Below, in pieces: positions 20,205 to 29,067 of a DNA stretch of 34,937 nucleotides. The stretch lies in NCBI GenBank assembly GCA_949289455.1, contig CASEOA010000040.1:1-34937 (forward strand), given 5' to 3'. Positions within the stretch are counted from its first letter, which is position 1. The number at the start of each line of letters is the position of its first letter. The position numbers and the translations under genes are program-made. Below the pieces are notes generated by a model. It made no database searches and was not told the origin of the DNA. It saw nothing but the letters and a program-made list of their open reading frames with translations. This DNA is from an uncultured Eubacteriales bacterium (GTDB lineage: Bacteria; Bacillota; Clostridia; Oscillospirales; Oscillospiraceae).

Positions 20205-21119
20205 ATGAATCAGTGTGGGATTGTAGACGTGGGCTCCAACACCATCCGCCTGTCCATTTACCAGTGGGAAGGGCGGAACTTCAAGCTGCTGATGAACAAA
20301 AAAGAGATGGCCGGCCTGGCGGGCTATATCAAAAACGGGGTGCTGTCCGACAGCGGCATCCTGGTGGCCTGCCGGGTGCTGGCCGGGTTCAAGGCCCTGC
20401 TGGCCAACTTCTCCATCGACCGGCTGTATGTGTTCGGCACCGCCTCCCTGCGCAACATCGTCAACACCGAGGAAGCCCTGGACACCATCCAGGCGGTAAC
20501 AGGGCTGAAGGTGGAAGTGCTCTCCGGGGCGGACGAGGCCGCCTTCTCCTTCCTGGGGGCCACCGTGGGAGGCGGCGCCCCGGACAGCGGCCTGCTGGCC
20601 GACGTGGGCGGCGGCTCCACCGAGCTGGTGGCCTACCAAAACGGGTGTATCTCCTGGGGCTGCTCCCTGCCCATGGGCTCCTTGTCCCTGTTCACCAAAT
20701 ACGTCTCCGGCCTTTTCCCCTCCAAGGAGGAGCGGAAGGCTATAAAGGCCCAGGTGAAGGAGGAGTTGGGGAAAGCCCACGCCACCGGGCTGACCTGCAC
20801 TCACCTCACCGGCGTGGGGGGCACCTTCCGGGCGGCCGCCAAGCTGTGCAACGACCTGTCCGGCGCCGACCCGGACAACAGGCTCATCCCCGCCGGGGAA
20901 ATCCACCAGCTGTACAAGGACCTGAAAAAAGGGGATCAGAGTACCCTGCGGCAGATCCTCCGGTCGGTGCCCGACCGGGTGCACACCATTCTGCCCGGCC
21001 TGGCCATCCTCACCGGCATTCTCAACGCCTATCAGGTGGAGACCGTGTCGGTGAGCGCCTGCGGCGTGCGGGAGGGCTATCTGCTCCAGCGGGTGATAGG
21101 AGGAAACCAATATGTCTAA
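20205..21119 (+). CDS. ppx: Exopolyphosphatase, Ppx/GppA family (304 aa)
   Basis: The ASKHA-type fold is evident: GIVDVGSNTIRLSIY (5-19) is the phosphate-1 loop, EVLSGADEAAFSFLG (~105-119) has the catalytic Glu segment, and LLADVGGGSTELV (~130-142) is the phosphate-2 loop. LTGVGGTFRAAAKL and the C-terminal VSVSACGVREGYLL complete the family. At ~300 residues it is the short form without the extra HD-like domain of E. coli Ppx. It removes terminal phosphates from polyphosphate or pppGpp; which one cannot be told. It overlaps ppk1 by eight bases, so breakdown and synthesis enzymes are made from one transcript. Confidence 0.9.
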   Translation: MNQCGIVDVGSNTIRLSIYQWEGRNFKLLMNKKEMAGLAGYIKNGVLSDSGILVACRVLAGFKALLANFSIDRLYVFGTASLRNIVNTEEALDTIQAVTGLKVEVLSGADEAAFSFLGATVGGGAPDSGLLADVGGGSTELVAYQNGCISWGCSLPMGSLSLFTKYVSGLFPSKEERKAIKAQVKEELGKAHATGLTCTHLTGVGGTFRAAAKLCNDLSGADPDNRLIPAGEIHQLYKDLKKGDQSTLRQILRSVPDRVHTILPGLAILTGILNAYQVETVSVSACGVREGYLLQRVIGGNQYV

Positions 21120-23253
21120 TCAGATAGATACCAGATATACCCAGGAGCGGGAGCTGTCCTGGCTCCGCTTCAACGAGCGGGTACTGGAGGAGGCCCAGGA
21201 TGAGACCGTCCCCCTGTTCGAGCGTCTGAAATTCGCCGCTATTTTTACCAGCAACCTGGACGAGTTCTTCATGATCCGGGTGGGCTCCATCACCGACATG
21301 ACCCTGTCCAAACAGACCCACGTGGACAGCAAGAGCGGCCTCACCCCCAACCAACAGCTCCAGGCCATCTTCAAAGTGGTGCCCGGGCTGTACAAGCAGA
21401 AGGACAAAATCGTCTCCCAGCTGGAAAAACGGCTTCGCACCTGCAACATCTGCAACCTGGCCCCCAGCGAGCTGGACGGCAAGGAGCGCAAGCAGGTGGA
21501 GCGGTGGTTTAGGGATTATGTAACCCCGGTTCTCTCCCCCATGGTAGTGGACAGCCACCACCCCTTCCCCCACCTGCCCTCCAACAGTCTGACCATCGCC
21601 CTCACCCTAAAGCTGGGAAACAGCCGGTGCTTCGGCCTGGTCCCCATCCCCAAAGCCCTGCCCCCCTATCTCCAGCTGGAGGAACGGGGGCTGCGGTACC
21701 TGCTCACCGAGCAGGTGGTGCTCTCCTACGCCGACAAGCTGTTCGAGCAGTATCAGATTGAGGAGAAGTGTGTCATCACCGTCACCCGCAACGCCGACAT
21801 CAGCCCCGAGGACGAGGACTATGACGTGGGCGAGGATTTTAGGGCCCACATGCAGAAGGTGCTGAAAAAGCGGGCCCGTCTGGCTCCCGTGCGGCTGGAG
21901 ATCCAGGGGGACGCCTCGGCGGACTTGCAGCAATACCTGTGCCAGCGGCTGAACCTGACCAGCGAGCAGGTTTTCAAGTGCAAAAGCCCCCTGATTATGA
22001 ATTATGTCTACTCCCTGGAGGGCAAGCTGCCCCAGGAGAGCGCCGCCGCCCTGTGCTATCCCCCCTATACCCCCCAGTGGCCCGCCGGGCTGGTGAAGGG
22101 GGAAAAGCTCATCCCCCAGATCCTCCGGCAGGACGCCCTGCTCTTCTACCCCTACCACACCATGGAGCCCTTCCTCCAGCTGGTGCGGGAGGCCGCCAAC
22201 GATCCAGCGGTGCTCTCCATCAAGATCACCATTTACCGCCTGGCCTCCACCGCCAAGCTGGTGGAGTACCTGGCCGCCGCCGCCGAGAACGGCAAGGACG
22301 TGACGGTGCTCATGGAGCTGCGGGCCCGGTTCGACGAGCAGAACAATATCGCCTGGGCCCAGCGGCTGGAGGAGGCGGGGTGCACCATCCTCTACGGCTT
22401 TGACTACTTCAAGGTGCATTCCAAGATCTGCCTCATCACCCGGCAGGAACGGGGCCGTATCCAGTACATTACCCAGATCGGCACCGGCAACTACAACGAA
22501 AAGACCGCCAAGCTGTACACCGATTTCTGCCTGATGACCGCCAACCCGGCCATCGGGGCGGACGGGGCGGCCTTCTTCCAGAACATGTCCACCTCCAACC
22601 TCCACGGGGAGTATCAGCAGCTGCTGGTGGCCCCCTATGGCTTGAAAAACAAGGTGCTGGACCTCATCGACGGAGAAATCGAAAAGGCCCGCCAGGGCAA
22701 GCCCGCCCGCATCTTTTTCAAGGTCAACTCGGTCACTGACCGGGATCTCATCGACAAGCTGGCCCAGGCCAGCCAGGCCGGGGTGCCGGTGACCCTGAAC
22801 GTCCGGGGCATCTGCTGCCTGCGGCCGGGGGTGCTCGGGCTCACCGACCACATCCGGGTATTCTCCATTGTGGGCCGCTACCTGGAGCACCCCCGGATTT
22901 ACGCCTTTGGCGCGGGGGAGGACGCCCGGCTCTATATCGGCTCGGCGGATCTTATGACCCGCAACACCGAGCGGCGGGTGGAAATCGCCTGCCCGGTGCT
23001 GGACCCCCAGGTGCGCCGCCAGATCTGGAGCTATATCACCTGCTTCCAGAACGACAACGTGAAGGCCAGAGAGATGGCCTCCGACGGCAGCTACGCTCCC
23101 ATCCGCCGGGCCGAAGGGGCTCCCGCCCTCAACGCCCAGCAGGCCCTGATGGACCGGGCTTTTCAGGAGGCCCTTCAGGCCGCCAGCGCCCCGCCGCCCC
23201 AGGAGAAGCGCCCCGGCTTTTTCCACCGGCTCTTCCATCGGGACAACAGCTGA
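21112..23253 (+). CDS. ppk1: Polyphosphate kinase 1 (713 aa)
   Basis: All PPK1 domains are present: the N-terminal ELSWLRFNERVLEEA and SNLDEFFMIRVG, a head domain with DSHHPFPHLPSNSL, then two phospholipase-D-like catalytic domains. FKVHSKICLI places the phosphorylated His at residue 436; TGNYNEKTAKLYTDF, the substrate-loop segment PYHTMEPFLQLV and GSADLMTRNTERRVEI near 625 are standard. The enzyme reversibly transfers the ATP gamma-phosphate to polyphosphate at the membrane or nucleoid. The length is normal and the frame intact. Only the last ~40 residues, rich in Ala/Pro/Arg, are variable. AGGAGG lies before the start, inside the ppx end. Confidence 0.95.
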   Translation: MSNQIDTRYTQERELSWLRFNERVLEEAQDETVPLFERLKFAAIFTSNLDEFFMIRVGSITDMTLSKQTHVDSKSGLTPNQQLQAIFKVVPGLYKQKDKIVSQLEKRLRTCNICNLAPSELDGKERKQVERWFRDYVTPVLSPMVVDSHHPFPHLPSNSLTIALTLKLGNSRCFGLVPIPKALPPYLQLEERGLRYLLTEQVVLSYADKLFEQYQIEEKCVITVTRNADISPEDEDYDVGEDFRAHMQKVLKKRARLAPVRLEIQGDASADLQQYLCQRLNLTSEQVFKCKSPLIMNYVYSLEGKLPQESAAALCYPPYTPQWPAGLVKGEKLIPQILRQDALLFYPYHTMEPFLQLVREAANDPAVLSIKITIYRLASTAKLVEYLAAAAENGKDVTVLMELRARFDEQNNIAWAQRLEEAGCTILYGFDYFKVHSKICLITRQERGRIQYITQIGTGNYNEKTAKLYTDFCLMTANPAIGADGAAFFQNMSTSNLHGEYQQLLVAPYGLKNKVLDLIDGEIEKARQGKPARIFFKVNSVTDRDLIDKLAQASQAGVPVTLNVRGICCLRPGVLGLTDHIRVFSIVGRYLEHPRIYAFGAGEDARLYIGSADLMTRNTERRVEIACPVLDPQVRRQIWSYITCFQNDNVKAREMASDGSYAPIRRAEGAPALNAQQALMDRAFQEALQAASAPPPQEKRPGFFHRLFHRDNS

Positions 23254-23269
23254 TCCCTTACAGAAACGC

Positions 23270-23310
23270 AACATGGACTGCCGCGTGCATGCGGCAGTCC
23301 ATGTTTGTTT
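23270..23310. terminator. Convergent terminator between ppk1 and ptsI
   Basis: AACATGGACTGCCGC and GCGGCAGTCCATGTT around a 6-base loop, then TGTTTT: a 15-bp perfect stem between the two convergent operons. Confidence 0.85.
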
Positions 23311-24962
23311 TATGACTCCAGCAGCTCCAAGTTGCCCTGGGCGGCGATGCTCTGGCGGATGGCTGCCCGGAGCGGGAGTACAGCGGTGGGAGAAACGCTG
23401 AGCTCGTCGATGCCCATGGCCAGGAAAGTGGACAGCAGGCTCTGGTCGGCCCCCAGCTCCCCGCAGATGCCAATCCAGATACCTGCCTCATGGGCGGCGT
23501 CAGCCGCCATCTTCAGGGCCCGCAGCACGGCGGGATGGTGGGGATCGTAGAACTTGCCCAGATCGTTGCACTGACGGTCACAGGCCAGGGTATACTGGGT
23601 CAGATCGTTGGTACCCACCGAGAAGAAGTCCACCAGCCGGGCCAGCTCGGGGGCCATGAACACGGCGGCGGGGGTCTCGATCATGATGCCCAGCTCAGTG
23701 TCCCGGTTGAAGGGGACCCCCTCATCGGTGAGCTCCTCCATCACCTTCTGGCAGGCCCGGCGGCACTCCTTCACCTCCCACACGGAGGTGATCATGGGGA
23801 ACATAATGGCCACCTTGCCGTAGGCGGAGGCCCGGTAGAGGGCCCGCAGCTGGGTCCGAAATACCTCCGGCCGGTTCAGGCAGATCCGGATGGCCCGCAG
23901 GCCCATGGCCGGGTTTTCCTCCTTGTGCAGGTCAAAATAGTCCACCTGTTTGTCGGCCCCGATGTCCAGGGTGCGGATGATGACCCGCTTGCCGTTCATG
24001 GCGGCGGCCACCGCCTTGTAGGCCTGGAACTGGGCCTCCTCGTCGGGGTAGTCGCTGGCGGCCAGGTAGAGGAATTCCGACCGGAACAGACCGATGCCCT
24101 GGCCGTCGTTGGCCAACACAGCGTCCACATCCTCGGGAGAGCCGATGTTGCAGTAGAGCTTGATGTGCTTGCCGTCCAGGGTCACGTCCTCCTGGCCCAC
24201 CATGGAGCGCATCAGCTCCTGCCGCTCCTCCTGCTGGGCCTGCCGGGCCTCCAGACCCTGGAGAGTCTCCGGGTCGGGCTCGAAAATCACCTGGCCGGTC
24301 TCCCCCACGATATAGGCCTCTTTGCCGTGGCAGCTCTCATTGAGGGCGGCCCCCAGGCCGCACACGGCGGGAATGCCCATGGTGCGGGCCAGAATGGCGG
24401 TATGGCTGTTGCCCGAGCCCCGCTGGGTGGCAATGGCCAGGATCTTGCTCTTGTCCAGCTGGATGGTCTCGGACGGGGCCAGATCGTCGGCGGCCAGGAT
24501 CACCGGCCGGTCCGAGTCAATGCCTCCCTCCGCCACGCCCAGGAGGATGTTCAGCAGCCGGCTGGTCACGTCCTTTACATCCACGGCCCGGGCCTGCATA
24601 TAGGGGTCGTCCATCTCCGCCAGCATGGCAGAGAACTGCTCCCCCGCCTGCTGGACGGCGTATTCGGCGTTGTAGCCCTCCTCCACCAGCTCGTCCATGG
24701 CCCCGGTGTAATCCTCGTCCTCCAGAAACATGGCGTGGGTCTCAAAGAGCAGGGCGGCGGACTCCCCCGCCTGGGCCCGGGCCAGCTCGGCCATCTCCAG
24801 CAGCTGGGCGCCGGCCTGCTCCCTGGCCTGGTTCAGCTTCTCCCGCTCCCCGGCCACGTCCGCGGTCTGCCGAGGCTCCACCGCCGCCTGCCGGCGGCTG
24901 TAGAAGTAGATGACGCCCCGCTGGATGCCTTTGGAGACCCCTTGTCCTTGTAGTACCTTCAT
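23310..24962 (-). CDS. ptsI: PTS enzyme I, phosphoenolpyruvate-protein phosphotransferase (550 aa)
   Basis: The N-terminal domain has GVSKGIQRGVIYFY and a helical HPr-binding insert. SGNSHTAILAR places the phosphorylated His at residue 187 (usual wording SHTAI). The PEP-binding barrel shows FRSEFLY, the DIGADK segment, MGLRAIRICL, EVKECRRA and GIMIETPAAV, and FFSVGTNDLTQYTLACDR with the catalytic region following; GICGELGAD is near the C-terminus. It moves phosphate from PEP to HPr. It is the last gene of the treP-treC-ptsH-ptsI operon, 27 bases behind ptsH. Its length is a little under the usual 570 without missing motifs. Placement in a TreR-controlled operon is unusual. Confidence 0.95.
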   Translation of the reverse strand: MKVLQGQGVSKGIQRGVIYFYSRRQAAVEPRQTADVAGEREKLNQAREQAGAQLLEMAELARAQAGESAALLFETHAMFLEDEDYTGAMDELVEEGYNAEYAVQQAGEQFSAMLAEMDDPYMQARAVDVKDVTSRLLNILLGVAEGGIDSDRPVILAADDLAPSETIQLDKSKILAIATQRGSGNSHTAILARTMGIPAVCGLGAALNESCHGKEAYIVGETGQVIFEPDPETLQGLEARQAQQEERQELMRSMVGQEDVTLDGKHIKLYCNIGSPEDVDAVLANDGQGIGLFRSEFLYLAASDYPDEEAQFQAYKAVAAAMNGKRVIIRTLDIGADKQVDYFDLHKEENPAMGLRAIRICLNRPEVFRTQLRALYRASAYGKVAIMFPMITSVWEVKECRRACQKVMEELTDEGVPFNRDTELGIMIETPAAVFMAPELARLVDFFSVGTNDLTQYTLACDRQCNDLGKFYDPHHPAVLRALKMAADAAHEAGIWIGICGELGADQSLLSTFLAMGIDELSVSPTAVLPLRAAIRQSIAAQGNLELLES

Positions 24963-24989
24963 ATTTGTGCCCTCTCTGTCCGGACCGCC

Positions 24990-25250
24990 TTACAGGTTGT
25001 CCCGGAAAAACTGCTCCATGGCGGCAATGGCCTCCGCCTCGGCGGGGCCCTCGGCAGCCACCACCACCTGGTCGCCACCCTTCACTCCCAGGCTCATCAG
25101 CTTCATCAGCTGGGTGCTCTTGGCGGTCTTCTCCCCCTTGGACACGGTGATCTCGGTGCCGGCGAAGGCCTTGGCAGCCTTGACCAGCAGGCCGGCGGGA
25201 CGGGCGTGGATGCCCACAGGATCGGTGATGGTGTAGGTAAACGACTTCAT
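24990..25250 (-). CDS. ptsH: PTS phosphocarrier HPr lacking the regulatory serine (86 aa)
   Basis: GIHARPA places the phosphorylated His at residue 15, so PEP-dependent transport function is intact. The start is the ATG at 25250 with AAGGAG eight bases ahead. Aligning on the conserved MSLG(52-55), the position of Ser46 of Bacillus HPr (KSIMGVMSLG) is Gln47 here (KSTQLMKLMSLG), with a one-residue insertion at ~30-33. Ser45 and Thr46 lie next to it, but not at the site. In other Firmicutes HPr kinase phosphorylates Ser46 and this drives CcpA repression; this protein probably escapes that. The gene lies between treC and ptsI. Confidence 0.93.
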   Translation of the reverse strand: MKSFTYTITDPVGIHARPAGLLVKAAKAFAGTEITVSKGEKTAKSTQLMKLMSLGVKGGDQVVVAAEGPAEAEAIAAMEQFFRDNL

Positions 25251-25274
25251 AATCAACACTCCTTATGTTGTTTT

Positions 25275-26921
25275 TTATGCTTTCAGCAGCAAGACGGACT
25301 CATAGGGCCGCAGGGTCCAGCTCTGGGCGGGGGTACTGTCGGGATAGTTGGACAGCAGCACCCGGTATCCCTCCAGGTTCACCGGGCAGTCCCACCGGGC
25401 TTCCTTGGGGTAGAAATTGTTCACGCACACCAGACTCTCCCCCAGATAGGTGCGCCGGTAGGCCAGTACCGCCGGGTGCTCCGGAGTCAGGGGGGCAAAC
25501 TCCCCCAGGGCGATGACGTCGTGCTCCTTCCGCAGCCGGATCAGGGCCTGGTAGTGGGCGAAAACGGAGTCCGGGTCCCCCACCTGGGCGGCGGCGTTGA
25601 TCTCTGCCGTATTGGGGTTCACCGAGATCCAGGGCTCCCCGGTGGTGAACCCACCGTTGGGGCTCCCCTCCCACTGCATGGGCGTGCGGCTGTTATCTCG
25701 GGAGTGGACCTTCAGGATGTTGTACACGCTCTCCTCGCTCATACCCTTGTCCCGGAGGATGCGGAAGTGGTTCAGGCTCTCCACGTCCCGGTACTGCTCC
25801 AGCCGGGTAAAGTTAGCGTTGGTCATGCCCAGCTCCTCTCCCTGGTAGACGTAGGGGGTGCCCCGCATGGCGTGGACGATGTTGGCCAGCATTTTGGCCG
25901 ACTGCTTCCAGTACTTCCCTTCGTCCCCAAACCGGGAGACCACCCGGGGCTGGTCGTGGTTGCACCAGAACACCGCGTTCCAGGCCCCGTGGGCCGCCAT
26001 GCCCTCCTGCCAGGAGAAGAGGATGTCCTTCAGCTTGCCGAAATCGGTGGGCACCAGCACCCACTTGTCGTTGCCCATGAAGTCCACCTTCAAATGGTGG
26101 AAGGAGAACACCATGGACAGCTCCCTGCCGTCCGCCCCGGCGTACCGGAAGCAGTTCTCCATGGAGGTGGAGGACATCTCGCCCACCGTCACAATCTCCG
26201 GGTCCTGGCCGAAGCTCTGCAGGTTCAGCTCCCGGAGGAACTCGTGAATCCGGGGGCCGTCGGTGTAGAACCGGCGGCCGTCCCCCTGGAGGTCGTCGGC
26301 ATACTCCCCCTTGCTGATGAGATTGACCACGTCGAACCGGAAGCCCTTCACTCCCTTGTGCATCCAGAAGCGGACAATGTCCTGGACCTCCCGGCGGACG
26401 GCGGGATTTTCCCAGTTCAGGTCGGCCTGGGTCCGGTCAAACAGATGGAGGTAGTATTGCCCCAGCTGGGGCACATATTCCCAGGCGCTGCCGCCGAACT
26501 TGCTCTCCCAGTTGGTGGGCGGGGTGCCGTCGGCCTTGCCAGGGCGGAAGATGTAGTAGTTCTGATAGGTCTCGTCCCCCGCCAGGGCCTTCTGGAACCA
26601 CTGGTGCTCTGTGGAGGTGTGGTTGAACACCATGTCCAGCATGACCCCGATGCCGCGCCGGGCGGCCTGGGCCACCAGTTCCTCAAAGTCGGCCATGGTG
26701 CCGTACCGTGGGTCAATGGCCCGGTAGTCGGCCACGTCGTAGCCGTTGTCGTTCTGGGGGGACAGGAAGAAGGGGGTCAGCCAGATGTAGTCCACCCCCA
26801 GCTCCTGGAGGTAGTCCAGCTTTTGGATCACACCGGGGAGATCCCCCAGGCCGTCCCCGTTGGTGTCCAGAAAGGACTTGGGGTAGATCTGATAGACGAC
26901 GCTGTGCTGAAAATCTCTCAT
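25275..26921 (-). CDS. treC: Alpha,alpha-phosphotrehalase (trehalose-6-phosphate hydrolase), GH13 (548 aa)
   Basis: A GH13 enzyme with the four regions: DMVFNHTS (~95-102), GFRFDVVNLISKG with the nucleophile Asp near 197, VGEMSS with the acid/base Glu near 252, and WCNHDQPRVVSRFG with the third catalytic Asp near 325. QIYPKSFLDTNGDGLGDLPG, the WYFHxF-like region and the Ca-type DTNGDG loop at the N-terminus are typical of the oligo-1,6-glucosidase/TreC group. It splits cytoplasmic trehalose-6-phosphate from the PTS into glucose and glucose-6-phosphate. Gene context with treP and treR decides TreC over a dextran glucosidase. GAGGTG lies before the ATG, ten bases after treP. Confidence 0.92.
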   Translation of the reverse strand: MRDFQHSVVYQIYPKSFLDTNGDGLGDLPGVIQKLDYLQELGVDYIWLTPFFLSPQNDNGYDVADYRAIDPRYGTMADFEELVAQAARRGIGVMLDMVFNHTSTEHQWFQKALAGDETYQNYYIFRPGKADGTPPTNWESKFGGSAWEYVPQLGQYYLHLFDRTQADLNWENPAVRREVQDIVRFWMHKGVKGFRFDVVNLISKGEYADDLQGDGRRFYTDGPRIHEFLRELNLQSFGQDPEIVTVGEMSSTSMENCFRYAGADGRELSMVFSFHHLKVDFMGNDKWVLVPTDFGKLKDILFSWQEGMAAHGAWNAVFWCNHDQPRVVSRFGDEGKYWKQSAKMLANIVHAMRGTPYVYQGEELGMTNANFTRLEQYRDVESLNHFRILRDKGMSEESVYNILKVHSRDNSRTPMQWEGSPNGGFTTGEPWISVNPNTAEINAAAQVGDPDSVFAHYQALIRLRKEHDVIALGEFAPLTPEHPAVLAYRRTYLGESLVCVNNFYPKEARWDCPVNLEGYRVLLSNYPDSTPAQSWTLRPYESVLLLKA

Positions 26922-26930
26922 AACGACACC

Positions 26931-28850
26931 TCACTGACAGGTGATGATCGTGGTCTCACCGGCCACCGCCTCCAGGCCGGACTGGAACGTGAAGGTAAAG
27001 TCCCCGGGCTCGGTGACCACAAAGGCGGTGGTGGTGGGGTGGCCGGCCTGGCGAATCTTCTCCGGGTCAAAGGTGATGAGCCTGTCCCCCAGGCGTACCC
27101 GGTCCCCCTCGTGGACATGGAGCTGGAAGCCCTCGCCGTTCATGGCTACGGTATCCATGCCCACGTGGATGAGCAGCTCCACCCCGTTGTCCAGCTGGAT
27201 GCCGCAGGCGTGCTTGCTGTCCTCCATGACGGAGCAGATGGTGCCGTCTGCGGGGGCCAGCACTTCCGTTCCGGCGGGCTGGATGCCCACCCCCTCCCCC
27301 AGAACGCCCTGGGAGAACACCTGGTCCGGAATCTCCTCCAGGGGGATGATTTTGCCGGTGATGGGGGACTTGATCTCCCCGTCGTCGGCGGCGGGGACGG
27401 GCTGGGGCTCCTCCTCCGGCTGGCCCTCCCCCTGGAGGGCGGCGGTGTCCAGCTTGCGCTTGCCCACCACAAAGGTCAGAAGGAACGGGATAACAATGGC
27501 GGCAGCCATGGCCAGCAGGAAGGTGACCCAGAACTGGGGCTTGATGGACAGGATGCCGGGCAGGCCCCCCACCCCGATAGAGTAGGCCTCCACGCCGGTG
27601 CCGATGGAGATGACGGCGGCCACCGAGGAGCCAATCATGCCGCACACCAGGGGGAAGCCGTACTTCATATTGACGCCGAAGAGGGCGGGCTCGGTGACCC
27701 CCAGGTAGCAGGAGATGCAGGCGGGGATGTTCACCTGCTGGGCCCGCTGGTTCTTCTTCTGTAGCACCGACATGGCAAGTACGGCGGAGCCCTGGGCAAT
27801 GTTGGACAGGGCGATCATGGGCCAGAGGATGGTGCCCTCATACAGGTTGACCAGCTGGCTGTCGATGGCGTTGGTCATGTGGTGCAGGCCGGTCATGACG
27901 ATGGGGGCGTACAGCAGGCCGAAGAGGGCGGCGAACAGCCAGCGGACGTTGGAGGTCAGGCCCAGATACACCACACTGGCGATGGCGTCGCCGATCTTCC
28001 AGCCGATGGGGCCCACCACGGTGTGGGCCACGATGACGGCGGGCACCAGGGACAGGAAGGGCACCACGATCATGCTCACCACTTCGGGGCAGATCTTTTT
28101 GAAGAACTTTTCCAGGTACACCAGCACAAAGCCCGCCAGCATGGCGGCGATGACCTGGCCCTGATAGCCGATCATCTGGACCTGGGCAAAGCCGAAATCC
28201 CACACGGGGATCTGCTCGGCGGTTGCCACCGAAAAGCCGTTGAGCAGCTGGGGGGACACCAGGGTCAGGCCCAGGATAATGCCCAGGATCTGGGTGGTGC
28301 CCATCTTCTTGGTGATGGACCACACGATACCCACCGGCAGCATGTGGAACACCGCCTCCCCGATGAGCCACAGGAAGTTGTACACCCCCGCCCAGAACTG
28401 GGACACGTCGGACAGGCTCATGGTACCGCCCGCAAAGAAATTGATCTCGCCGATGATATTGCGGAAGCCCAGGATCAGGCCGCCGCAGATGAGGGCGGGG
28501 ATGATGGGGGCGAAAATCTCCCCCAGCGTGCCCACCACCCGCTGAATCAGAGACTGGTTGGTCTTGGCAGCGGCCTTCACCGCGTCCTTGCTCACCCCTT
28601 CGATGCCGGCATAGGCGGTGAACTCATTATAAAAGACGGCCACGTCGTTGCCAATGATCACCTGGAACTGGCCGGCCTGGGTGAAAGTGCCCTTGACGGC
28701 GGGGATGGCCTCGATCCGGGCGGTGTCCGCCTTGTCTGGCTCCACCAGCACAAACCGCATCCGGGTCATGCAGTGGGATACCGCCCGGATGTTCTCCTTG
28801 CCGCCGACGTACTGGAGCAGGGCCTGTACGTCCGCTTGATACTTGGACAT
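26931..28850 (-). CDS. treP: Trehalose-specific PTS permease, EIIBCA (639 aa)
   Basis: Domain order B-C-A. EIIB: SHCMTRMRF with phospho-Cys27. EIIC (~105-460): about ten hydrophobic segments, including GFVLVYLEKFFKKICPEVV and the sugar-binding ITEPALFGVN-like VTEPALFGVNMKYG. A Pro/Glu/Asp-rich linker follows, then EIIA (~490-639) of glucose type with LLIHVGMDTV, phospho-His562, and KIRQAGHPTTT. The protein imports and phosphorylates trehalose at the membrane. Unlike Bacillus TreP it carries its own EIIA, so only HPr and EI are needed, and both are in this operon. Start 28850 is used because AAGGAG is then seven bases away; ATG 28856 is too close. Confidence 0.93.
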   Translation of the reverse strand: MSKYQADVQALLQYVGGKENIRAVSHCMTRMRFVLVEPDKADTARIEAIPAVKGTFTQAGQFQVIIGNDVAVFYNEFTAYAGIEGVSKDAVKAAAKTNQSLIQRVVGTLGEIFAPIIPALICGGLILGFRNIIGEINFFAGGTMSLSDVSQFWAGVYNFLWLIGEAVFHMLPVGIVWSITKKMGTTQILGIILGLTLVSPQLLNGFSVATAEQIPVWDFGFAQVQMIGYQGQVIAAMLAGFVLVYLEKFFKKICPEVVSMIVVPFLSLVPAVIVAHTVVGPIGWKIGDAIASVVYLGLTSNVRWLFAALFGLLYAPIVMTGLHHMTNAIDSQLVNLYEGTILWPMIALSNIAQGSAVLAMSVLQKKNQRAQQVNIPACISCYLGVTEPALFGVNMKYGFPLVCGMIGSSVAAVISIGTGVEAYSIGVGGLPGILSIKPQFWVTFLLAMAAAIVIPFLLTFVVGKRKLDTAALQGEGQPEEEPQPVPAADDGEIKSPITGKIIPLEEIPDQVFSQGVLGEGVGIQPAGTEVLAPADGTICSVMEDSKHACGIQLDNGVELLIHVGMDTVAMNGEGFQLHVHEGDRVRLGDRLITFDPEKIRQAGHPTTTAFVVTEPGDFTFTFQSGLEAVAGETTIITCQ

Positions 28851-28921
28851 GAACATTCTCCTTTATCGGTGTATTTTTCCTGTTTTCCGGGGGCTGACCC
28901 CGGCTGCTTTGTGATGAATAC

Positions 28922-28950
28922 ACAATACTACACTTGTTTAAACAAGTCAA
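28922..28950 (-). promoter_or_regulatory. treP promoter with TreR operator in the spacer
   Basis: Minus strand TTGACT (28950-28945), 17 bases, TATTGT (28927-28922). The 16-bp perfect palindrome ACTTGTTTAAACAAGT (28932-28947) fills the spacer and overlaps the -35, so a bound regulator would block polymerase. Confidence 0.8.
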
Positions 28951-29024
28951 CTCTGGAAAATGGATAAAGATTTCGGCTTCTTTTTGGGCACCTCTCCGAT
29001 TCGGTCCTTCCCGCTGGAAATCCA

Positions 29025-29053
29025 TTGACATCCACATGTCGGCGTGGTATAGT
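29025..29053 (+). promoter_or_regulatory. treR promoter
   Basis: TTGACA (29025-29030), 17 bases, TATAGT (29048-29053). Transcription should start about 29060. Confidence 0.75.
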
Positions 29054-29067
29054 AAGCTAATTCCGAG

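Noticed and set aside
21607-23274. 555-codon minus-strand open frame opposite ppk1
   Set aside because: Antisense shadow; no motif and no start signal, while ppk1 is complete on the other strand.
25206-27764. 852-codon open frame on the plus strand opposite treC/treP
   Set aside because: A GC-rich antisense shadow: Gly/His/Val/Leu-rich composition, no ribosome site, no recognisable domain, and the opposite strand holds two clear enzymes.
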